Shown: positions 1-3,933 of the stretch, piece by piece
Numbering within the stretch: the first letter of the stretch is position 1
How the letters are laid out: every line of letters starts with the position of its first letter
Assembly (NCBI GenBank): GCA_017396925.1
Contig: JAFQKM010000142.1
Coordinates: 1 to 5,463 of the forward strand
Source of the DNA: Clostridia bacterium
GTDB taxonomy: Bacteria > Bacillota > Clostridia > Oscillospirales > Butyricicoccaceae
Direction: 5' to 3'
Length of the DNA: 5,463 bases
The notes under the pieces: model-generated
The model's database searches: none
Told to the model about the DNA's origin: nothing
The model's input: only the letters and a program-made list of their open reading frames with translations
Program-made: the position numbers and the translations under genes

Positions 1-68
1 GCCAGCGCAATGGCGAAGCTGTCGTCAACGCCGGGGTCACAATCGATGATGATCGGAATCTTTTTCAT
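1..68 (-). CDS. Nucleoside hydrolase (IunH/RihA type), N-terminal 22 codons only
   Basis: Read on the minus strand, the ATG at 68-66 opens MKKIPIIIDCDPGVDDSFAI and runs off the window edge. The DxDPGxDD signature (Asp9, Asp11, Asp15, Asp16) is the calcium- and ribose-binding motif at the extreme N-terminus of inosine-uridine nucleoside hydrolases, which cleave the N-glycosidic bond of ribonucleosides to ribose and free base in the cytoplasm. A GGGAGGAG ribosome site lies just upstream and overlaps the stop codon region of the preceding phosphatase gene, so translation is probably coupled. The gap between the two genes is 14 bases with no promoter visible, which indicates one operon. Family assignment is firm from the motif; base preference cannot be judged from 22 residues. 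Confidence 0.88.
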   Translation of the reverse strand, partial: MKKIPIIIDCDPGVDDSFAIAL

Positions 69-82
69 ATATTGTCTCCTCC

Positions 83-718
83 CTATTCAATATCGGTGGT
101 GGTGACCTGTTCGAGATGGTCGACATAATCGCGCAGCTCGAAGGTGATGCGGTCGCTGTCGACACAGACCACCGACACCGAGGCGTTGGGCACGATGGGC
201 ACGCGGGTCATCTCCATGGGGCCATAGCCCAGCCACGATGAAAACAGGGCGCGGATGGTGCCGCCGTGGGAGGCCAATACCACCGTCTTGCCTTCGTTCT
301 GCGCGGCGATCTCGTCGGCACAGGCGCGGGCGCGGGCCATGACATCGCCATAGCTCTCGCCGCCGTCATACCGCAGCTTGCCCAGGCATTCCTTGCGGAT
401 GCGCTCGGTTTCGGGGAAACGGGCGATGGCCTCTTCAAAGCCCAGCCCCTGCCACAGGCCCATGTCGATCTCGCGCAGGCGGGCGTCCAGCTCGAGGGGC
501 AGGCCCAGTGCATCGGCGATGGGACGTGCCGTCTGAGCAGCGCGGCTGAGGTCGCTGGAATAGACGCGGTCGACCTTATAGTGCTCGAGGACATATTTGG
601 CCGAGGCTTCGGCCTGCTCCAGCCCGATGGCGTGGAGGGGAATATCCAGATGGCCCTGGAAGCGCCGGGCCTTGTTGTATTCGCTCAGGCCGTGGCGCAG
701 AATGATAAAGCGTGTCAT
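83..718 (-). CDS. Histidine phosphatase family protein (phosphoglycerate mutase-like / CobC-PhoE type)
   Basis: This 211-residue cytoplasmic protein belongs to the branch-1 histidine phosphatase superfamily. The phospho-acceptor motif LRHG is at residues 7-10 (His9, Arg8), followed by SEYN and the QGHLDIPL segment. Arg59 lies in SSDLSRAAQTA, the acid Glu83 in LREIDMGLWQG, and the second catalytic His151 in ASHGGTIRAL, so the active site is complete. The length fits the roughly 200-residue single-domain enzymes. The ATG at 718-716 is preferred over an in-frame TTG at 733, because GGGAGGT sits 7 bases before the ATG and the TTG extension would run through that ribosome site. A nucleoside hydrolase follows in the same operon. 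This hints at a phosphatase in nucleotide or sugar-phosphate salvage, but alpha-ribazole phosphatase or a broad-specificity phosphatase is equally possible. The family is certain, the substrate unknown. Confidence 0.93.
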   Translation of the reverse strand: MTRFIILRHGLSEYNKARRFQGHLDIPLHAIGLEQAEASAKYVLEHYKVDRVYSSDLSRAAQTARPIADALGLPLELDARLREIDMGLWQGLGFEEAIARFPETERIRKECLGKLRYDGGESYGDVMARARACADEIAAQNEGKTVVLASHGGTIRALFSSWLGYGPMEMTRVPIVPNASVSVVCVDSDRITFELRDYVDHLEQVTTTDIE

Positions 719-751
719 AACAATACCTCCCAAAACGGGTTTCTACCTATG

Positions 752-780
752 AGTTTAGCCAACCCACAGGAAAAAGTCAA
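752..780 (-). promoter_or_regulatory. Sigma-A type promoter of the phosphatase/nucleoside hydrolase operon
   Basis: On the minus strand the -35 box TTGACT (780-775) is separated by exactly 17 bases from the -10 box TAAACT (757-752). Transcription would begin around 745, giving a leader of about 27 bases that contains the GGGAGGT ribosome site. No operator-like dyad was seen in it. Confidence 0.75.
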
Positions 781-824
781 TGGCCGCGCACGTGCTGCCT
801 TCCCTTGCATACCCCCAGGCCATT

Positions 825-910
825 GTAGGGGCGGCCATACCCACAGGGCACAGGTCGGCCGTCCGTCTGACGGGGCCCCATCATTGCGGACGAGCAATGC
901 TCGCCCCTAC
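825..910. repeat. REP/MITE-like palindromic element with GTAGGGGCG terminal inverted repeats
   Basis: The outer ends GTAGGGGCG (825-833) and CGCCCCTAC (902-910) are perfect inverted repeats of 9 bp. With two mismatches they extend through a further CAT (12 of 14 matching). Inside are two smaller perfect palindromes: CCGTC-T-GACGG (863-873) and CGAGCA-A-TGCTCG (891-903). The 86-base element is too short to encode a transposase and has no open frame of its own. The right half resembles a GAGCATTGCTCGTCC repeat that I recall from many Clostridia genomes; that link comes from memory, not from a search. It probably moves or spreads by means of functions supplied elsewhere. Confidence 0.55.
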
Positions 911-928
911 GCCTGTTTGACACAGGCG
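910..928. repeat. Small perfect hairpin abutting the repeat element
   Basis: CGCCTGT (910-916) and ACAGGCG (922-928) form a 7-bp stem around a five-base loop. It shares its first base with the end of the 825-910 element and could be part of the same repeat unit. No T-run follows on either strand, so it is not a terminator. Confidence 0.4.
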
Positions 929-996
929 CACAGCTTATTTTATGTCCCCTCGGAGAGCGGAAGGGGGATTTTTTATCCATACAGTTTTTCCAAACA

Positions 997-1022
997 AAAA
1001 AAGAAGACCCCGGCTATTGCCA
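997..1022. repeat. 26-bp direct repeat, copy A (decayed terminator copy)
   Basis: This sequence (A6-GAAGACCCC-GGCTATTGCCA) is identical over 26 bases to 1147-1172, where it forms the right arm, loop and T-tract of the tRNA terminator. Here the partner arm has diverged: only GGC/GCC pairs around the AATA loop before mismatches appear. It is therefore probably a weak or dead terminator left by duplication. The two copies are exactly 150 bases apart. Confidence 0.8.
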
Positions 1023-1029
1023 TAGGGAT

Positions 1030-1057
1030 CCCCATAAAATCTCCGGATTTTATGGGG
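1030..1057. repeat. Perfect 12-bp hairpin, TCCG loop
   Basis: CCCCATAAAATC (1030-1041) and GATTTTATGGGG (1046-1057) are perfectly complementary around the tetraloop TCCG. It has no adjacent T-run in the minus direction and only GGCCCCTTTT after it in the plus direction, so it is not a classical terminator. It is the first of three hairpins lying between the two copies of the 26-bp repeat. Confidence 0.6.
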
Positions 1058-1074
1058 GCCCCTTTTATTGGATA

Positions 1075-1102
1075 GATTTCCGGCAATGAATGGCCGGAAA
1101 TC
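1075..1102. repeat. Perfect 10-bp hairpin
   Basis: GATTTCCGGC (1075-1084) pairs perfectly with GCCGGAAATC (1093-1102) across an eight-base loop. No gene or T-run is attached. It is followed at once by another stem. Confidence 0.55.
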
Positions 1103-1117
1103 AACGCCGCAGGCGTT
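1103..1117. repeat. Perfect 6-bp hairpin, third of the series
   Basis: AACGCC (1103-1108) and GGCGTT (1112-1117) flank the three-base loop GCA. It sits immediately against the preceding 10-bp hairpin. By itself this would be unremarkable; its place in an unbroken series makes it worth listing. Confidence 0.4.
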
Positions 1118-1146
1118 GTCGGACTCTGGCACTCCCAGCTGAGCGC

Positions 1147-1172
1147 AAAAAAGAAGACCCCGGCTATTGCCA
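1147..1172. repeat. 26-bp direct repeat, copy B (inside the tRNA terminator)
   Basis: This is the intact copy of the sequence at 997-1022. Here it forms a working hairpin with the flanking bases up to 1178 and supplies the T6 tract on the minus strand. Confidence 0.8.
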
Positions 1173-1178
1173 GAGTCC
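1147..1178 (-). terminator. Intrinsic terminator of the tRNA operon
   Basis: On the minus strand GGACTCTGGC (1178-1169), loop AATA and GCCGGGGTCT (1164-1155) form a 10-bp stem with three G-U pairs, followed by TCTTTTTT. It begins five bases after the CCA end of tRNA-Ser, so it should end the tRNA transcript. The left arm also has a perfect complement at 1121-1130, beyond the T-tract. Confidence 0.8.
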
Positions 1179-1183
1179 TCATG

Positions 1184-1275
1184 TGGCGGAGCAGGAGGGA
1201 TTCGAACCCTCGGTACGCTCATCACGTACACACGATTTCCAATCGTGCTCGTTACGGCCACTTCGATACTGCTCC
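1184..1275 (-). tRNA. tRNA-Ser (anticodon GGA)
   Basis: The 92 bases fold as a class II tRNA. The acceptor stem GGAGCAG/CTGCTCC is perfect, with discriminator G and encoded CCA. The D-stem is TCG/CGA. The anticodon stem CACGA/TCGTG holds the loop TTGGAAA, hence anticodon GGA (reads UCC and UCU). The long variable arm is a GTACG/CGTAC stem, and the T-arm is GAGGG-TTCGAAT-CCCTC. The long variable arm and discriminator G are the serine identity features. It lies 39 bases downstream of the CAT tRNA and is probably cut from the same precursor. Confidence 0.97.
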
Positions 1276-1314
1276 ACATATTGCTATTCTGTTTTCGAGC
1301 CGGCTGTTAAGGGT

Positions 1315-1391
1315 TGGTGGGCCCTCGGGGATTCGAACCCGGGACCGTCCGGTTATGAGCCGGATGCTCTAACCAACTGAGCTAAGGGCCC
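1315..1391 (-). tRNA. tRNA with CAT anticodon (probably Ile2/lysidine type; elongator Met possible)
   Basis: The 77-base cloverleaf has a perfect acceptor stem GGGCCCT/AGGGCCC, discriminator A and encoded CCA. The D-arm is GCTC...GAGC, and the anticodon stem TCCGG/CCGGA has the loop CTCATAA, giving anticodon CAT. The first acceptor pair is a normal G-C, which argues against an initiator tRNA. C4-G69 and C5-G68 are the pairs TilS uses to recognise tRNA-Ile2 in E. coli, and the same bases occur in other Ile2 genes, so I favour isoleucine (AUA, after lysidine modification). Anticodon-only annotation would call it Met. The T-stem CCGGG/CCCCG contains one C-C mismatch, at 50:64. Confidence 0.92.
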
Positions 1392-1423
1392 GTCTGTTCG
1401 TCACCCGTTCAGCGACAAGAGTT

Positions 1424-1452
1424 ATTATAGTACATGTCTTTCCAAATTGCAA
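1424..1452 (-). promoter_or_regulatory. Strong promoter of the tRNA pair
   Basis: On the minus strand TTGCAA (1452-1447), 17 bases, then a perfect TATAAT (1429-1424). The start should be near 1416, leaving a leader of about 25 bases before the first tRNA. A/T tracts directly upstream (1457-1484) would act as an UP element for the alpha subunit C-terminal domain, typical of stable-RNA promoters. Confidence 0.8.
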
Positions 1453-1456
1453 GCAC

Positions 1457-1484
1457 TTTTTTTAATTTTTTCAAAAAATTTTTC
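1457..1484 (-). promoter_or_regulatory. A/T-rich UP element upstream of the tRNA promoter
   Basis: The bases just above the -35 box are almost pure A and T. They include AATTTTTT-C-AAAAAATT (1464-1480), a perfect palindrome with a single-base centre. Position and composition match UP elements of rRNA and tRNA promoters. It also separates the tRNA promoter from the GAPDH terminator upstream. Confidence 0.5.
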
Positions 1485-1533
1485 CACAAGGTTTTTTCGC
1501 AAAAATCAACCCTGTTTCCCGGGCAAACTTTAG

Positions 1534-1565
1534 AAAAAGGTCCCCCGAGCTTTCCAGGGGGACCT
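1534..1565 (-). terminator. Intrinsic terminator of the GAPDH gene
   Basis: On the minus strand AGGTCCCCC (1565-1557) and GGGGGACCT (1547-1539 region) form a perfect 9-bp stem around a loop of about ten bases, running straight into a T5 tract. It begins 24 bases after the GAPDH stop codon, so the gene is transcribed alone and does not read into the tRNAs. Confidence 0.9.
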
Positions 1566-1588
1566 GTGCGTGCTATGAAAGATTTCGC

Positions 1589-2602
1589 TTACTTGTGGTC
1601 AACGGAAGCCATGTGGCAGACCAGCTTGAGCAGCATGTTGGTGTAGCCGTATTCGTTGTCATACCAGGAAACGACCTTGACGAACTTGTCGGTCAGGGCG
1701 ATACCGGCCTTGGCATCGAAGACGGAACCGTGGGGATTGCCAACAACGTCGGAGGAAACGATCTGATCCTCTGTATACTGCAGCAGACCCTTCATCTCGC
1801 CCTCTGCAGCCTTCTTGACGGCGGCGCAGATCTCCTCGTATGTAGCGGGGTTCTTCAGATTGACTGTCAGGTCGACGACCGAACCGTCAACGGTGGGAAC
1901 TCTGTATGCCATACCGGTCAGCTTGCCCTTCAGTTCGGGAATGACCTTGCCGACAGCCTTGGCGGCGCCGGTTGTGGAGGGGATGATGTTGGCGGAGGAA
2001 GCGCGGCCCAGGCGCCAGTTCTTGTTGGAGTAACCGTCGACGGTCTTCTGGGAAGAAGTGATCGAGTGGACGGTGGACATCAGGCCGGACTCGATGCCGA
2101 AAGCATCGTTCAGGACCTTGGCGACGGGAGCCAGGCAGTTGGTTGTGCAGGAAGCGTTGGAGACGATATCGATATCGCTGCTGTAGTTCATATGGTTAAC
2201 GCCCATAACGAACATGGGGGTATCGTCCTTGGAAGGAGCAGACAGGATGACCTTCTTGGCACCGGCCTCGATGTGGCCCTGTGCGGTCTCCTTGGTCAGG
2301 AACTTACCGGTGGATTCGATAACGTACTCGGCGCCGATCTCGCCCCAGGGAATGTCCTTGGGTTCCTTGCAGGCAAAGATGGGAATACGCTTGCCGTTGA
2401 TGGTGATCGAGTTTTCATCGCTGGTGACTTCGCCGGGGAAAACGCCCTGTGCGGAGTCATACTTGAACATGTAAGCCATGAGCTCGGGGGCACGACCGGG
2501 ATGGTTGATGCCAACGAACTCCAGCTCTTCCATTTCCAGGCCGGCTCTCAGAGCCAGACGGCCGATACGGCCAAAACCGTTGATTGCGACTTTGACAGAC
2601 AT
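1589..2602 (-). CDS. gap: Type I glyceraldehyde-3-phosphate dehydrogenase
   Basis: This 337-residue cytoplasmic glycolytic enzyme oxidises glyceraldehyde 3-phosphate to 1,3-bisphosphoglycerate with NAD(P) and phosphate, working as a tetramer. The Rossmann motif NGFGRIGR is at residues 8-15. The catalytic Cys152 lies in SNASCTTNCLAP and His179 in TVHS. The substrate-binding STTGAAKAV is at 209-217, MAYRVPT at 231-237 and WYDNEYGY at 313-320. Length is normal. The ATG at 2602-2600 (MSVKVAING) is chosen over upstream in-frame codons because TGGAGGT lies 9 bases before it and family members start here. The residues that usually select NAD are changed: the Asp32 equivalent is His34 (INHPGR) and the Leu187-Pro188 pair is Gly190-Tyr191, so cofactor use may differ. 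The gene is flanked by its own promoter and terminator. The right name could be gap, gapA or gapB. Confidence 0.97.
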   Translation of the reverse strand: MSVKVAINGFGRIGRLALRAGLEMEELEFVGINHPGRAPELMAYMFKYDSAQGVFPGEVTSDENSITINGKRIPIFACKEPKDIPWGEIGAEYVIESTGKFLTKETAQGHIEAGAKKVILSAPSKDDTPMFVMGVNHMNYSSDIDIVSNASCTTNCLAPVAKVLNDAFGIESGLMSTVHSITSSQKTVDGYSNKNWRLGRASSANIIPSTTGAAKAVGKVIPELKGKLTGMAYRVPTVDGSVVDLTVNLKNPATYEEICAAVKKAAEGEMKGLLQYTEDQIVSSDVVGNPHGSVFDAKAGIALTDKFVKVVSWYDNEYGYTNMLLKLVCHMASVDHK

Positions 2603-2610
2603 GGTGGGAA

Positions 2611-2616
2611 ACCTCC
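2611..2616 (-). promoter_or_regulatory. Ribosome binding site that fixes the GAPDH start
   Basis: GGAGGT (2616-2611 on the minus strand) stands 8 bases before the ATG at 2602. Upstream in-frame codons reaching 2641 would place this site inside the coding region, so the shorter 337-residue product is correct. Confidence 0.8.
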
Positions 2617-2672
2617 AAGATGTTCTTTTTTTCATAGACATTTTACGCTGCGTTTACAATTACGCTATTTTC

Positions 2673-2701
2673 ATTATAAACGAAAACCCCGATATAAACA
2701 A
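2673..2701 (-). promoter_or_regulatory. Promoter of the GAPDH gene
   Basis: On the minus strand a perfect TATAAT (2678-2673) is preceded after 17 bases by a weak -35, TTGTTT (2701-2696). T-rich sequence lies above it. Predicted start is near 2666, giving a leader of roughly 64 bases. The leader shows no strong hairpin or riboswitch fold. Confidence 0.65.
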
Positions 2702-2737
2702 GCCATGAAATCAAAAAAGGCAAAAAAGAAAAAGAAT

Positions 2738-2766
2738 TTGTAAAAAAAGCCACTATCGTATACAAT
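2738..2766 (+). promoter_or_regulatory. Promoter of the PAS/kinase-like and NodB-like gene pair
   Basis: TTGTAA (2738-2743), 17 bases, TACAAT (2761-2766). An A-rich block (2713-2733) sits directly above the -35 and may act as an UP element. The promoter is back to back with that of GAPDH, with 36 bases between the two -35 boxes. Transcription should start near 2773, right at the base of a short hairpin. Confidence 0.65.
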
Positions 2767-2773
2767 ATAAATG

Positions 2774-2792
2774 ACCTGCTTTGCAGGTTTTT
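2774..2792 (+). terminator. Terminator-like hairpin at the very start of the leader
   Basis: ACCTGC (2774-2779) and GCAGGT (2783-2788) pair perfectly around TTT and run into T5 (2788-2792). It lies only a few bases after the predicted transcription start, so it is unlikely to end a long transcript from the left. It may be a 5' stabilising hairpin or a short attenuator for the downstream pair. Confidence 0.45.
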
Positions 2793-2835
2793 CCCCCTTC
2801 AAAAATCTCTACCCCATGAAAGGCGATATTCTTTT

Positions 2836-3897
2836 ATGTTTGAACCCACCCTTCTGGACGTTCTGGCGCCCGGCGAACCCTATATGGTGCTCTCCCGCAG
2901 CGGCCGTATTCTGCAGGTCGGCCCCGCACTGGTCGATATTCTGGGCGCCAATCCTTCGGGCCGCAACCTCAACGACCTGATGGACGAGGCTGCGGTCGTC
3001 CGTCTGCTCACCGAAGTCACGCTTGAAGATATCCTGACGGTCGACTGCGAGCTCTGCCGCTGCTTCTTCACCTGCGGCGCCCGGCTGACCGAAGAGGGCA
3101 ATATCATGCTGGTCTTCAAGCTGCTGCGCGACCTGCGCGACGAGGGCGAAAATCGTCTGTTGGTACGCTATATGGGCATTCAGATCGCCGAGCTCGTCGG
3201 CGAACTTTCTATTGCCATCGAGCGCCTGAGCGGCGAGCATACAGAGGCCTGCAGCCAGGCCCGCAGCGCTGCCGAGAAAAGCCTCTGGAATCTGCTGCGC
3301 ATTGCCCGCAACGCCCCCCTCAAGGCCGACTTTGGCATCGACGGCCCGCCCAAGCTGGCCCGTCCCGGCGATCTGGCCGTATTCCTGGCCGATCTGCTGC
3401 GCCACACGGCTGAAGTGCTGGCCCCCTACCATGATCTCGGCATCGAGCTGGAGGTCGACAGCCTCCCCTGCGTCTACGACGAGCTCAATATCCGCCGCGC
3501 CGTGCTCAATCTGCTGGCCTATGCCATCCATCGCAATACCCTGCCCCGTGCCCGTATGCAGTTCGGCGTCTCCCGCAGCGGCGATCAGCTGATCCTCCGG
3601 CTGCAGGCCGCAGGCCCTGCGCGCGATCCTCTGCTGGGCCCCGGCGGCGTGCCGGTCTATGGTCAGGATCTCGAGCTGGAGGTCGCCTCCATCCTGCTGC
3701 GCGCTGTGGGCGGCAATATGGTCAGCACCACCACCGGCGACAGCGGCTGGCTCTGCCGTGCCAACCTCCCCATCGTCCCCGATACCGGCGACAAGCCCTT
3801 CTCGTCCCTTGTGCTCGACTGGTACGGCGGCCGCGACCCCGTTCTGTTCGAGCTTTCTGGCGTTCTGCCGGCCGGCGCCTATCAGAAGGGCGAATAG
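2836..3897 (+). CDS. PAS-like / degenerate histidine-kinase-like protein (probable pseudokinase)
   Basis: I do not recognise a named gene. The 353-residue protein has no signal peptide or membrane segment. Residues 14-98 look like a PAS domain (YMVLSRSGRILQVGPALVDI at 16-35). They include a cysteine group C71-x2-C74-x-C76-x3-C80. Residues 107-160 resemble a histidine-kinase dimerisation helix pair, but where MSHEIR would be expected the sequence is MGIQIAEL (113-120), so no acceptor His is present. Residues 204-313 resemble the HATPase_c fold: DELNIRRAVLNLLAYAIHRN (215-234) is an N-box in which the Mg-binding Asn is Tyr229, the G1 and G2 boxes are not recognisable, and VGGNMVSTTTGDSGWLCRANLP (291-312) matches the closing strands. 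It probably acts as a signalling scaffold rather than a kinase. The start ATG has only a weak AAAGG 12 bases ahead. The next gene follows after 36 bases with no terminator, so the two are likely cotranscribed. Confidence 0.7.
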   Translation: MFEPTLLDVLAPGEPYMVLSRSGRILQVGPALVDILGANPSGRNLNDLMDEAAVVRLLTEVTLEDILTVDCELCRCFFTCGARLTEEGNIMLVFKLLRDLRDEGENRLLVRYMGIQIAELVGELSIAIERLSGEHTEACSQARSAAEKSLWNLLRIARNAPLKADFGIDGPPKLARPGDLAVFLADLLRHTAEVLAPYHDLGIELEVDSLPCVYDELNIRRAVLNLLAYAIHRNTLPRARMQFGVSRSGDQLILRLQAAGPARDPLLGPGGVPVYGQDLELEVASILLRAVGGNMVSTTTGDSGWLCRANLPIVPDTGDKPFSSLVLDWYGGRDPVLFELSGVLPAGAYQKGE

Positions 3898-3918
3898 GCC
3901 GCTCCCACCATCCGGAAA

Positions 3919-3925
3919 AGGAGGG
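3919..3925 (+). promoter_or_regulatory. Strong ribosome binding site favouring a TTG start
   Basis: AGGAGGG lies 8 bases before the TTG at 3934 and 14 bases before the in-frame ATG at 3940. Normal spacing favours the TTG. The palindrome GGGATATCCC (3923-3932) overlaps the site and could partly mask it, or shorten the effective distance to the ATG if folded. Confidence 0.55.
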
Positions 3926-3933
3926 ATATCCCC

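Larger units (their letters stand above)
781..1146. other. Non-coding repeat-rich stretch between the phosphatase operon and the tRNAs
   Basis: About 370 bases carry no convincing gene: open frames on either strand lack a ribosome site and translate to low-complexity or repeat-derived peptides. The stretch contains, from left to right, a GTAGGGGCG-bounded repeat (825-910), a 7-bp hairpin directly after it (910-928), a plus-oriented terminator-like hairpin with a T6 run (945-974), a second copy of the tRNA terminator sequence (997-1022), and three perfect hairpins (1030-1057, 1075-1102, 1103-1117). It looks like a landing zone for small palindromic repeats rather than a regulatory region of a single gene. 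Confidence 0.6.

Noticed and set aside
266..1075. Long plus-strand open frame (269 codons) opposite the phosphatase gene
   Set aside because: It is antisense to a gene with a complete active site, runs into the non-coding repeat block, lacks a ribosome site and resembles no family.
781..1180. CRISPR array
   Set aside because: The only direct repeat occurs twice, 150 bases apart, and coincides with a terminator; no regular repeat-spacer pattern exists.
1090..1380. Plus-strand open frames over the two tRNAs
   Set aside because: The peptides (for example GGPSGIRTRDRP-like stretches) are the familiar false translations of tRNA genes; both tRNAs fold completely on the minus strand.
1392..1588. 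Small gene between the tRNAs and GAPDH
   Set aside because: An open plus-strand frame from 1434 is Phe/Lys-rich, lies over the UP element and GAPDH terminator and has no ribosome site.
2603..2672. Riboswitch or T-box in the GAPDH leader
   Set aside because: The leader of about 64 bases is A/T-rich without extended stems or any conserved motif I recognise.
1595..2743. Long plus-strand open frame (382 codons) opposite GAPDH
   Set aside because: A mirror of the strong codon bias of GAPDH: low-complexity Gly/Asp/Val-rich translation, no ribosome site, ends in a poly-Lys A-rich tract.
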